A stretch of DNA of 50,204 nucleotides, taken from the NCBI GenBank assembly GCA_030601755.1, contig JAUWBF010000017.1, forward strand, positions 1-50,204. The letters are read 5' to 3'. Source of the DNA: Verrucomicrobiota bacterium. GTDB lineage: Bacteria; Verrucomicrobiota; Verrucomicrobiia; Opitutales; Opitutaceae. Positions within the stretch are counted from its first letter, which is position 1. Every line of letters begins with the position of its first letter. The notes under the pieces were generated by a model, which was given only the letters and a program-made list of their open reading frames with translations, was not told the origin of the DNA and did not search any database. Positions 42,568 to 49,704 of this stretch are shown piece after piece. The translations under genes and the position numbers were made by a program.

Positions 42568-42975
42568 TTTGGATGGGAAATTCTCGGGTTGGATGCGCCA
42601 CCGGGCCAGCAAAGCGGCGAAAGCCGATTCTTGTTTTTGCACGGGCAAGGCGGCGATTTTTGCGAGGACTCGAAGGCCCAAATGGTAGGCATTCCCCGTT
42701 GCGATCAACAGGTGAAGGGTCTGCTGGATCGTCTGGGTGATGATCCAGATGCGAACGCGACGCCCCTGCGGGTCGGTCGCGGAGCAGGCGCTGAAAATCC
42801 GTTCCCCCGAAACCAGCGCCCGACGGTTGGCCTCCTGGTCCTCGGCGGACATTTCAGACCAGTCCCCCGCCACATGGCGGCGGAGCAGCCCGATCAAGGG
42901 CGCGCCCTGTTCGAGCACGGCGGGGGTGAAGAGGATGCGGCCCGGTTTAAAGAGAGGGACGAAGTCGGTTTTCAT
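42559..42975 (-). CDS. Plasmid/ICE-type hypothetical protein, 138 aa
   Basis: Starts MKTDFVPLFKPGRILFTPAV (ATG 42975; an ATG at 42993 adds six residues). The LLRRHVAGDWSEMSAEDQEANRRAL block followed by GERIFSAC and VRIWIITQ matches a family of plasmid and integrative-element proteins of unknown function that have RHxSGDWGDL and a short C-terminal beta strand. The C-terminal about 45 residues are an added helical tail not usual for that family. No membrane segment. It overlaps the upstream gene by 29 bp. Confidence 0.75.
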   Translation of the reverse strand: MKTDFVPLFKPGRILFTPAVLEQGAPLIGLLRRHVAGDWSEMSAEDQEANRRALVSGERIFSACSATDPQGRRVRIWIITQTIQQTLHLLIATGNAYHLGLRVLAKIAALPVQKQESAFAALLARWRIQPENFPSKKL

Positions 42976-43309
42976 GACGCGACTCCGGGGCATCTGACGC
43001 GAAGCGTCGGCGGTGATGGAGCTCGTGCTCCCAGACGGTCATGACCTCGCAGCGGGCCATCTCCTCCAAGAGCCGCCTGCGGCTGTCCCGATAGCACTGG
43101 GAAACACACTCGCCGTAGACGCGCCGTCCGTCGGGGTGGTGCCACTCCAGCAGGCTGTGGTGAACCCAGTGGCCCGTCTTTCTATAATAGAGGAAGACTT
43201 TGACGATTTGGGCAAAGCGGCGGTTTTGCCGCCGCCGGCGTTTCTGGCGGGCGACCTCCCTCCGACTGGCGGCGGATTTGTAGGAGCCGTGAGGGTGATC
43301 GGTCTTCAT
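42947..43309 (-). CDS. Hypothetical basic protein, 120 aa
   Basis: ATG 43309 overlaps the stop of the PcfJ-like gene (43306). The first 40 residues are strongly basic (REVARQKRRRRQNRRF), then come aromatic and His-rich segments (YYRKTGHWVHHSLLEWHHPDG) and two helical stretches. The composition suggests nucleic-acid binding. No known family. It ends inside the next gene, so it is translationally coupled. Confidence 0.6.
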   Translation of the reverse strand: MKTDHPHGSYKSAASRREVARQKRRRRQNRRFAQIVKVFLYYRKTGHWVHHSLLEWHHPDGRRVYGECVSQCYRDSRRRLLEEMARCEVMTVWEHELHHRRRFASDAPESRHENRLRPSL

Positions 43310-44205
43310 CGTGCGCCCTCCATGAGCCACCCGTTGGTATTGATGCCGTTGCGGTCGCACCAGGCGGTCAGGACCGAGATTTGTTCGATGCTCGGTTCGC
43401 CGTTGGCGTGGGCCCTGGCGTCCACCAGCCACGGTTTGCCCGCTTCCTCCAGCGAGATGAGGAGCGTGCCTGGCGCGGGGGTGAGCATGCGGTAGGCGAT
43501 CTTGTCCCCCGCCATGCAGGCATTGATGTAACTGCCGACGCAGTTGCGCTGCTGCAGACCCCAGCGGGCGAGTTCCGAGCCCGAGCGAATGGCCTCGATG
43601 CAGTGCGGTTCGTCGGTGAACGGGGGCTCGGGGAAGTGGATGGCGAGCAACCGTTCGTAGGTGCGGGCCAGGCTGGTTTCGCTCCGCACCATGCCCGCCT
43701 GCCAGCGCCGTCCGGTCTGCCGGAGAACCTTGTCGATGACGATGAGGTGGTCGGTGACGGCATCCACGGTGGTGGAGTCCAGTTCGCCGAGCCACCGCCA
43801 GAGGGCGGCGTCGTCGCACTCGATCAGATACATCGCCCGCACCACGCCGAGGTTGATCTCCCGACAATGGCGCAGGAAGCGCCCGCACTTGGGTTTCTGG
43901 AGCAGGACGCGCTTCAGCATCGCCAAGTCCTGGGTCAGCGAGAGGGAGCCGAGATGCCCGACGGGCACTTTGCGGATGACCTGGAGCGGAATGCCCAGAC
44001 GCCGCGCGACCTGTCTGGTCGGGAGCGTGTGGAGCGCGGCCCAGGCATCCTCGCTGTCGCAGGGCGTCTGTGTATCCAGCTCGATGTTGATGATATTGGC
44101 CACCGCCCAGGCAAGCATGGGCGAGGCGGCGTGGAGGCGGTCGTAAAACGCGCCATCGAAGGCGCGGAGTTCCTGTTCGGGTCGATTGAAGTCGATGGTT
44201 GGCAT
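43306..44205 (-). CDS. PcfJ-like protein, paralogue 1
   Basis: 299 residues from ATG 44205 (a GTG at 44238 is in frame). The C-terminal part carries the PcfJ core: LQQRNCVGSYINACMAGDKIAYRML, then LLISLEEAGKPWLVDARAHANG. The N-terminal about 200 residues are helical (DAWAALHTLPTRQVARRLGIPLQVIRKV). PcfJ comes from the conjugative plasmid pCF10 and is widespread on plasmids and phages without a settled function. It is about 45% identical by eye to the protein at 48550-49344 over most of its length, which shows a duplication within the island. Confidence 0.82.
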   Translation of the reverse strand: MPTIDFNRPEQELRAFDGAFYDRLHAASPMLAWAVANIINIELDTQTPCDSEDAWAALHTLPTRQVARRLGIPLQVIRKVPVGHLGSLSLTQDLAMLKRVLLQKPKCGRFLRHCREINLGVVRAMYLIECDDAALWRWLGELDSTTVDAVTDHLIVIDKVLRQTGRRWQAGMVRSETSLARTYERLLAIHFPEPPFTDEPHCIEAIRSGSELARWGLQQRNCVGSYINACMAGDKIAYRMLTPAPGTLLISLEEAGKPWLVDARAHANGEPSIEQISVLTAWCDRNGINTNGWLMEGAR

Positions 44206-44295
44206 AAGCGCTTTTTTGTTCCCAAGGCGCGGAACCAAAACCGCCTCGCCCTCCGTCCTGTCCTCCTGTCCTGTCTTGCTTTTCCTCCACCCTGC

Positions 44296-44583
44296 TTACC
44301 TGCCGACGATCAGCAGCGCGATGAGCGCGAGCAGCGGCAGGGCGAGCAGGAGAGCCTCGGTCCAGCGGAACCGCATCAGCGCGATGACGGTCACGGCGCG
44401 GCCGTCGTGGTAGCGGATGCGGTGCAAGCCCGTGACGACGTAGGGCCAGCCGCCGACCGTCACAAAATCTCCGGTGGCCAGGCCGAGGTCTCGGTCGCCG
44501 ATGTGGTGAACGTAGGCCCAGCGCCAGAGCCAGGTGTGCAGGGTGAGGCCGCCGCGCAGCTCGGAGCGTCGGAAGCGTTTCAC
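44296..44583 (-). CDS. Hypothetical membrane protein, 95 aa, GTG start
   Basis: The GTG at 44583 overlaps the stop of the upstream lipoprotein gene as GTGA. The protein has a polar N-terminal half with several Trp and Tyr (GGLTLHTWLWRWAYVHHIGDRD), a short beta-like segment (GDFVTVGGWPYVVTGLHRI) and one C-terminal membrane helix (about 74-93, ending LLIVGR). No family recognised. It belongs to the island operon that continues to the PcfJ-like gene 91 bp downstream. Confidence 0.62.
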   Translation of the reverse strand: MKRFRRSELRGGLTLHTWLWRWAYVHHIGDRDLGLATGDFVTVGGWPYVVTGLHRIRYHDGRAVTVIALMRFRWTEALLLALPLLALIALLIVGR

Positions 44584-44798
44584 CGCACACCTCCGATTTC
44601 CTTCAGCCGTTCCTTGGCCTCGGCCACGGCTTCGGGGTGGCGCTCAGCGAGGGCGCGGAAGGTGGGCTGCGGAGGGTGGCTCGTCGGATGGCGGCACGCC
44701 GAACCGCCGGCGAAGACGAGGATGACGATCAACAGGGAGAGGCGGCGGCAAAGCCGCCGTGCGGACGGTTGGGCGGGAGCGGGTTTGATGTGAGTCAT
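44580..44798 (-). CDS. Small putative lipoprotein, 72 aa
   Basis: From ATG 44798: a basic lead, a hydrophobic segment (about 20-33) and a lipobox ending GGSAC, then a Pro-rich polar region and a charged helix (FRALAERHPEAVAEAKERLKEIG). Its start codon and upstream 17 bp lie in the 29-bp repeat 44787-44815, which recurs at 48501-48529 with the start codon of a cut copy of the same gene. Function unknown. Confidence 0.6.
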   Translation of the reverse strand: MTHIKPAPAQPSARRLCRRLSLLIVILVFAGGSACRHPTSHPPQPTFRALAERHPEAVAEAKERLKEIGGVR

Positions 44799-44815
44799 GG
44801 CGTTTTTCGGTTTCG
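44787..44815. repeat. 29-bp direct repeat, copy 1 (cargo boundary)
   Basis: Begins GATGTGAGTCATGGCG and ends TTTTTCGGTTTCG; identical to 48501-48529. It contains the start codon of the small lipoprotein gene on the minus strand. Confidence 0.9.
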
Positions 44816-44954
44816 AATCGAAAGCCAACGCCCTCCCTGCGAATCTCGGCCTCAGAAAGAGATGTCGCCGCCATCGCATCCCCGTGGACGTTTTCGGGAA
44901 TCGGACGACGGAACGAAAAATCCCCGCGAACCCGCCGGGGAAGGCGGTATCCCG

Positions 44955-45842
44955 CTATGCCGACAACGGTTCCCGCGCCATTCGCCGCCGCGCCGCGCTT
45001 GCATCGCGCAGCGGCGGCGCGCCGAAGAGCCTCCGGTATTCCCGGCTGAACTGCGACGGACTCTCGTAGCCCACATCGAAAGCGATGCTCGCCGCGTCGG
45101 TGTGCTCCGAAAGCAAACGCCTCCGCGCCTCCTCCAGTCTCAACCGCTTCTGAAATTGCAACGGACTCAGATTCGTCACCGCCCGAAAATGCCGGTGAAA
45201 CGTCGGCGCGCTCATCCCCGCCGCCCTCGCCGCCCGCTCGATGCGAATTGTCTGATTGTAGTGCTCGCGAATCCAGTCGATGCCCCGTCGCACCTGCGAT
45301 AGCGGGCTTGCCGGCGCGCCCAGTTGCCGGAGCGTGTCCGCGTGCGGTCCCTGCAAAAGCAGGAACAGAATCTCCCGCTCGATCATCGGAGCCATGATCG
45401 GAATATGCGAGGGGCGGTCCAGCAATCGCAGCAACCGCGCCACCGCGTCAAACAGCCCGTCATCCGCCCGCGCCACCGCCACGGCCTTCGACGGCATACG
45501 CTCCGGCGCGGCCTTCGGCAGTCCCAGCAGAATCTCCGCGATCACCTTGGGATCGAGCGCGAAGGCGAAGCCCAGATACGGGGCCGATGCCACCTGCGCG
45601 GTCAACGGCAGGTTCGCCGACGTGATCAGGTAGTCCCTCGGTCCATACACAAAGTCCTGTTCTCCCAGCCACACCCGCTTGCGTCCGCTCGCTAGCATGC
45701 AGAACAACGGTGCGTAGCTCACCGTGGCAGGCTTCGTGACCCTGTCCGAACGCAGCAGCGTCAGCTTCGGCACCGCGCTCTCCACCGAGTCCGCCGGACA
45801 GTGCCGACGCAGGATATCCGCCAATTCGCTCATGCGATCCAT
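44955..45842 (-). CDS. AraC family regulator (AraC_N type)
   Basis: 295 residues from ATG 45842; other ATGs at 45833, 45857 and 45893 are possible. The N-terminal AraC_N domain has YAPLFCMLASGRKRVWLGEQDFVYGPRDYLITSANLP split over about residues 48-82. The C-terminal double helix-turn-helix shows IRIERAARAAGMSAPTFHRHFRAVTNLSPLQFQK and ASIAFDVGYESPSQFSREYRRLFG. Proteins of this type often control an adjacent oxidoreductase gene; here it is divergent from an SDR gene with 177 bp between them. Cargo of the tRNA-Gln island. Confidence 0.9.
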   Translation of the reverse strand: MDRMSELADILRRHCPADSVESAVPKLTLLRSDRVTKPATVSYAPLFCMLASGRKRVWLGEQDFVYGPRDYLITSANLPLTAQVASAPYLGFAFALDPKVIAEILLGLPKAAPERMPSKAVAVARADDGLFDAVARLLRLLDRPSHIPIMAPMIEREILFLLLQGPHADTLRQLGAPASPLSQVRRGIDWIREHYNQTIRIERAARAAGMSAPTFHRHFRAVTNLSPLQFQKRLRLEEARRRLLSEHTDAASIAFDVGYESPSQFSREYRRLFGAPPLRDASAARRRMAREPLSA

Positions 45843-46019
45843 TCTGGCGCACACCATCGCCGCGTCAAAACCCATCATCCGCCAAATTTCCACCAGGTGA
45901 TCGGATCAGGCAATAACCTGATCGTCCCGATCTACCGCTTCAAACCACGCCTCCGCTAGGATGGGCGCCGTCAGCTCAACCAATCCATCCAATATCAAAC
46001 ACCACAAGGAACCCATCCC

Positions 46020-46910
46020 ATGAACATCGCCGACAACAACAACGTCTCCACCGTCTCCCCCAAAGTCTGGATCATCACCGGTGCCGCCCGCGGCTTCGGT
46101 TTCGAAATCACCCGAGCCGCGCTTGCCTCCGGCGACACGGTCGTCGCGACCGTCCGTAGCCGTCCCGATGAACTCGCCGCCCGCCACGGCAATCACCCCC
46201 GCCTTCACGTCACCCTGCTCGACATCGCCGACGAGACCCAGGCGCGGGAAGTCGCCGCCGACACCGTGGCGCGCTTCGGCCGCATCGACATCCTTGTCAA
46301 CAACGCCGGCTCCGGCCTGCTTTCCGCCGTCGAGGAGGCGACCGACGAAGAGCTTCGCCGCAACTACGACGTCAATGTCTTCGGCCTCATGAAGGTCACC
46401 CGCGCCGTGCTCCCGCATCTGCGCCGCCAACGCTCCGGCCATATCATCAACTTCTCATCCATCGGCGGCCTTCGCGCCTCGGCCGGCTGGGGCCTTTACT
46501 GCTCCACCAAGTTCGCCGTCGAGGGTATCACCGAGGCGCTCGCCCTCGAACTCGCCCCGCTCGGCGTCCACGCCACCGTGGTCGCCCCTGGCTACTTCCG
46601 CACCGACTTCCTCGAAGGCAACTCGCTCACCCGCGCCGCGCAGGTGATCCCCGACTATGCCGAGACCTCCGGCCGCATGCGCGAACTCGCCTCGCAAATC
46701 AGCCACCGCCAGCCCGGCGACCCGAAGAAATTCGCCGCCGCCATCGTCCGCCTCGCGGCCTCGCCCAAGCCTCCCGTGCACCTGCCTCTCGGCAACGACA
46801 CCCTCGCCGCCTGGCGAGCCAAGGTCGCGGCCTTCGACCGCGAAATCGCCGAATGGCACAACACCATCATCGGCACCGATCACGACGACGTCGCCCAAAC
46901 CGCCGCCTGA
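46020..46910 (+). CDS. Short-chain dehydrogenase/reductase
   Basis: 296 residues. Classical SDR motifs: WIITGAARGFGFEITRAAL (NAD(P) site, about 17-35), LLDIADETQ, VNNAGSG, INFSSIGGLRA with the catalytic Ser, and YCSTKFAVEGITEALA with catalytic Tyr and Lys. The C-terminal extension (about 200-290) is longer than in short classical SDRs. It is divergent from the AraC regulator, which probably controls it. The substrate is unknown; the following hydrolase and SnoaL-like genes suggest modification of a small xenobiotic or metabolite. Confidence 0.92.
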   Translation: MNIADNNNVSTVSPKVWIITGAARGFGFEITRAALASGDTVVATVRSRPDELAARHGNHPRLHVTLLDIADETQAREVAADTVARFGRIDILVNNAGSGLLSAVEEATDEELRRNYDVNVFGLMKVTRAVLPHLRRQRSGHIINFSSIGGLRASAGWGLYCSTKFAVEGITEALALELAPLGVHATVVAPGYFRTDFLEGNSLTRAAQVIPDYAETSGRMRELASQISHRQPGDPKKFAAAIVRLAASPKPPVHLPLGNDTLAAWRAKVAAFDREIAEWHNTIIGTDHDDVAQTAA

Positions 46911-47000
46911 TCCCCAATCCCGTTCACACGCCGTCGCGATCATCCCGGTCGCGGCGGCCAACCCGACTCCATCGCCCGCCAATTTGTCACCTTCTCTCCC

Positions 47001-47489
47001 ATGAAAACGCTTCGTCTTTTTTCCTTCCTTCTTCTCGTCAACCTTCTCGCCTCCTTCGCCGTCGCCGCGACCGAAACCGAGACTCGCAACAAAGCCGCCG
47101 TCCATGCCGCCTTCGACGCCTGGCGGGCCGGCACCGGCGGCCCCTTCGCCCTCCTCGCCCCCGACGCCGTGTGGACGATCACGGGCAACTCCCTCGCGGG
47201 GAAAACCTACCGATCCCGCGGCGAGTTCATCGACACCGTCATCAAACCCTTCAACGCACGCCTGACCAAGCCGCTCGTCCCCACCGTGCGCGGCCTGCAC
47301 GCCGACGGCGACACCGTCGTCATTCACTTCGACGGCGAGGCGCTTGCCCTCGACGGCCGGCCCTACCGCAACACCTACGCCTGGTTCATGCGCTTCGATG
47401 GGGATCGCATCGTCGAGGTCACCGCCTTTTTCGACGCCCTCGCCTTCGACGACTTCTGGCGTCGCGTAAAGCCGAACGCCGCACAGTGA
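47001..47489 (+). CDS. Secreted SnoaL/NTF2-like protein
   Basis: 162 residues. Signal peptide about 1-23 (FLLLVNLLASFAVA). The rest is an NTF2-like cone fold: NKAAVHAAFDAWRAGTGGPFALLAPDAVWTI split over about 30-57, GEFIDTVIKPF, and FDGDRIVEVTAFFD near the end. Members act as small cyclases, isomerases or binding proteins. Its export is notable because the SDR upstream and the hydrolase downstream have no signal peptide. Confidence 0.85.
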   Translation: MKTLRLFSFLLLVNLLASFAVAATETETRNKAAVHAAFDAWRAGTGGPFALLAPDAVWTITGNSLAGKTYRSRGEFIDTVIKPFNARLTKPLVPTVRGLHADGDTVVIHFDGEALALDGRPYRNTYAWFMRFDGDRIVEVTAFFDALAFDDFWRRVKPNAAQ

Positions 47490-47581
47490 AGTCTCCGCCC
47501 GCAAACCGATCCCGCAGGCCGCGAGTCCGCTCGCGGTCTGCGAAGCCGTGGCGTCCGCCTGTCCGCCAATCCCTCGTCGTC

Positions 47582-48487
47582 ATGAACCATCGCCCTTCCC
47601 ACCACATCCTCACCCTCCCCGAAACGGAGATCTTTTACCGTGAAGCCGGCGACCCTCAAAAGCCCGCCATGCTGCTCCTGCACGGCTTTCCCAGCTCCAG
47701 CCACATGTTTCGCAACCTCATCCCCGAATTGTCCGGCGATTTCCATGTCATCGCCCCAGACCTGCCCGGCTTCGGCTTTTCCGGCGCGCCGCCGCCGGAT
47801 CGCTTTCGCTACACCTTCGAACACCTCGCCGAGGTCATCGAACAGTTTGTCGAGGCGCTCGGCCTGCGAAAATTCGCGCTCTACATTTTCGACTACGGCG
47901 CGCCGGTCGGCCTGCGGCTCGCGTCGCGCCGCCCGGACCGCGTTACGGCGCTGATCACCCAAAACGGAAACGCCTACGAAGAGGGTTTGAGCGAAGCCTG
48001 GGCTCCGCTGCGAGCCTGCTGGGAGAACCCCACGCCGCAAAACCGCGCCGCCTTGCGCTTCCTCTGCGCGCCGGAGACCACGCGCATGCAATACACTCAC
48101 GGCGTGCCCGACGCCGCGCGACGCATCGCCCCCGAAGCCATCGCGCTTGACCAGTTGTTCCTCGATCTGCCGGGCCGCGCCGAGATCCAGATCGAACTTT
48201 TTCAGGATTACCGGACCAATCTCGCCCTCTATCCGAGGTTTCAGGCCTACTTCCGCACGCGCCGTCCACCGATCCTGGCGGTCTGGGGGAAAAACGATCC
48301 GTTTTTCCTGCCCGCCGGAGCCGAGGCCTATCGACGTGACAATCCCGATGCGCGAGTCGTGTTTTACGACACCGGCCACTTCGCCCTCGAAACTCACGCC
48401 GCCGAGATCGGGGAGGAAATCAGACGCTTTTTCTCCGTGTCCGTCAGCGATTGGCGTGCATCAGCCGCCCCCCAAGCGTCCGACTGA
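47582..48487 (+). CDS. Alpha/beta hydrolase with Asp nucleophile (epoxide hydrolase/haloalkane dehalogenase-like)
   Basis: 301 residues. Oxyanion segment LLLHGFPSSSHMFRNL (about 34-49), then DLPGFGFSG, and the nucleophile elbow LYIFDYGAPVGLRLA (about 99-113), in which Asp stands where Ser is usual, as in epoxide hydrolases and haloalkane dehalogenases. The acid lies in WGKNDPFF and the His in TGHFALE near the C-terminus. Cytoplasmic. It is last in the cargo module and its 3' end runs almost into the second copy of the 29-bp repeat. Confidence 0.9.
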   Translation: MNHRPSHHILTLPETEIFYREAGDPQKPAMLLLHGFPSSSHMFRNLIPELSGDFHVIAPDLPGFGFSGAPPPDRFRYTFEHLAEVIEQFVEALGLRKFALYIFDYGAPVGLRLASRRPDRVTALITQNGNAYEEGLSEAWAPLRACWENPTPQNRAALRFLCAPETTRMQYTHGVPDAARRIAPEAIALDQLFLDLPGRAEIQIELFQDYRTNLALYPRFQAYFRTRRPPILAVWGKNDPFFLPAGAEAYRRDNPDARVVFYDTGHFALETHAAEIGEEIRRFFSVSVSDWRASAAPQASD

Positions 48488-48500
48488 TGAAACCGACGAT

Positions 48501-48529
48501 GATGTGAGTCATGGCGTTTTTCGGTTTCG
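48501..48529. repeat. 29-bp direct repeat, copy 2, with cut-off lipoprotein start
   Basis: Identical to 44787-44815. On the minus strand it contains ATG ACT CAC ATC, the first codons of the small lipoprotein gene, after which the sequence diverges into the end of the hydrolase gene. Confidence 0.9.
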
Positions 48530-48549
48530 GGCCGAGCGCCCGCGCCGAC

Positions 48550-49317
48550 TCATCCCGCACGCCCCGCAAGCCAATCCTCGTAGCCGATGCCGTTCATGTC
48601 GCACCAGACGCGCAGCACGGTCCGTTGCTCCCTGCCGAGCGCGCCGTTGGCGTGACCTCGGGCATCGATGATCCAGGGTTTTTCGTTGGATGCGGTGGAA
48701 ACCAGGATGGTGCCAGGGGCGGGCCGGAGCATCCGATAAACGACCGCCGTTCCCGAGGCGCAGGCGGAGGCATAGCTCCCCGCGCAATTCCTCTGTTCGA
48801 GCGCCCATTTCGAAAGTTCCGCGCCTGTCCTGATGGCTTCGATATGCCTGGGCTCGTCGCGAAACGGCGGCTCGGGGAACGGCGCGGCCATCATCCGTTC
48901 GCAGGTGGCGGCCAGCGTCGCCGCGCTCCTGACCATGCCGTTCTGCCAGCTGCGGCCTTCGCGTTTCAGTCGGTCGTGAATATCCACGAGTTGGTCGGCG
49001 CAGGCGCGGATCACGGCGGGCGGCTCTTCGCCGAGCCATGTCCAAAGGTGCGCATCGCCGCAGTCGATCCGGTGCATGAGATCGACCAGATCGAGGCGGA
49101 TCACCCTAGCATGCCGCAGGAAGCGGGCGCACCGGGGCTTGGTTTGCAACACCTCCCGCAACAGGGCGAGGTATTCGGTCATGGCGGGATACGCGGCGTC
49201 CTCCGCAGGGATCTTTCGCAAGAGCGGAAGCGGGACGCCGAGACGGCGGGCAACGTCCCGTGTCCTGAGGGAGCGGAGTTCGGCCCAGGCCGCTTGGGAG
49301 TCGGAAACTTGACTCAT
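48550..49317 (-). CDS. PcfJ-like protein, paralogue 2 (N-terminally shortened)
   Basis: 255 residues from ATG 49317; a GTG at 49344 adds nine. It matches paralogue 1 from AWAELRSLRTRDVARRLGVP onward, including RNCAGSYASACASGTAVVYRML and WIIDARGHANGALGREQRTVL. The first about 60 residues of paralogue 1 are missing, and the sequence upstream in frame meets a stop after about 13 further codons, so the gene seems to have been shortened at its 5' end. It stands alone between the cargo module and the right att copy. Confidence 0.8.
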   Translation of the reverse strand: MSQVSDSQAAWAELRSLRTRDVARRLGVPLPLLRKIPAEDAAYPAMTEYLALLREVLQTKPRCARFLRHARVIRLDLVDLMHRIDCGDAHLWTWLGEEPPAVIRACADQLVDIHDRLKREGRSWQNGMVRSAATLAATCERMMAAPFPEPPFRDEPRHIEAIRTGAELSKWALEQRNCAGSYASACASGTAVVYRMLRPAPGTILVSTASNEKPWIIDARGHANGALGREQRTVLRVWCDMNGIGYEDWLAGRAG

Positions 49318-49404
49318 TCCGAACCTCGACGACTTTGCTTCCACGAGGAATTCCGAGAGGGAAAACGCCGATTTGCCTCACGAAAGTTCGGATTTCCCGC
49401 CACC

Positions 49405-49419
49405 TCGGGCAGCCACTTT
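49405..49419 (+). repeat. Putative attR: copy of tRNA-Gln 3' end
   Basis: TCGGGCAGCCACTTT, identical to 42377-42391, directly followed by a hairpin terminator. Confidence 0.8.
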
Positions 49420-49420
49420 T

Positions 49421-49448
49421 AAGACCGGCCTCAACAGCCGGTCTTTTT
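49421..49448 (+). terminator. Terminator beyond attR (probably the original tRNA-Gln terminator)
   Basis: AAGACCGGC pairs with GCCGGTCTT around CTCAACA, followed by TTT. Confidence 0.85.
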
Positions 49449-49518
49449 GCTGCCCGAAATGGATGAGAACCATGTTCATGGTGTCAGGCCACTCGCATAG
49501 CTCGTGGACGACGTAGCG

Positions 49519-49671
49519 CAGCAAGGTGGAGCGCATTGTCCCAATGCGCTGGTTCTCCGCCTACCTCGGGCACTCGTCATTGGAGACGACGCTGATCTAC
49601 ACGCACCTGACGGCGGTCAACGAGGCCGGCGCGCGCGCCGCGCTCGACCGGCTGCGTCCGCCGTCCGCCTG
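49519..49671 (+). pseudogene. Tyrosine recombinase, C-terminal remnant
   Basis: After a stop at about 49516 the frame reads ...RWFSAYLGHSSLETTLIYTHLTA and ends with stop at 49669-49671. LGHSSLETTLIYTHL is the box with the last catalytic His and the nucleophile Tyr of XerC/D-like recombinases. Nothing of the Arg-containing front half is present. The upstream part contains a palindrome (GCGCATTG/CAATGCGC around TCC), probably a small repeat joined to the remnant. IS91-family elements often carry such a recombinase gene before the transposase, so this may belong to the following element. Confidence 0.75.
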
Positions 49672-49704
49672 AGCGGGGGTATCGGCTAATCTGATACGCC
49701 GCAA

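Larger units (their letters stand above)
42388..49419. mobile_element. Genomic island inserted at tRNA-Gln, about 7 kb
   Basis: It is bounded by 15-bp direct repeats of the tRNA 3' end. The hairpin AAGACCGGC/GCCGGTCTT with T-run right after the distal copy (49421-49448) looks like the original tRNA terminator pushed away by the insertion. Contents are ICE/plasmid-type small genes, two PcfJ-like paralogues and a cargo module. No integrase lies between the repeats; an integrase remnant lies just outside (about 49519-49671). It is probably non-mobile or needs an outside integrase. Confidence 0.8.
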
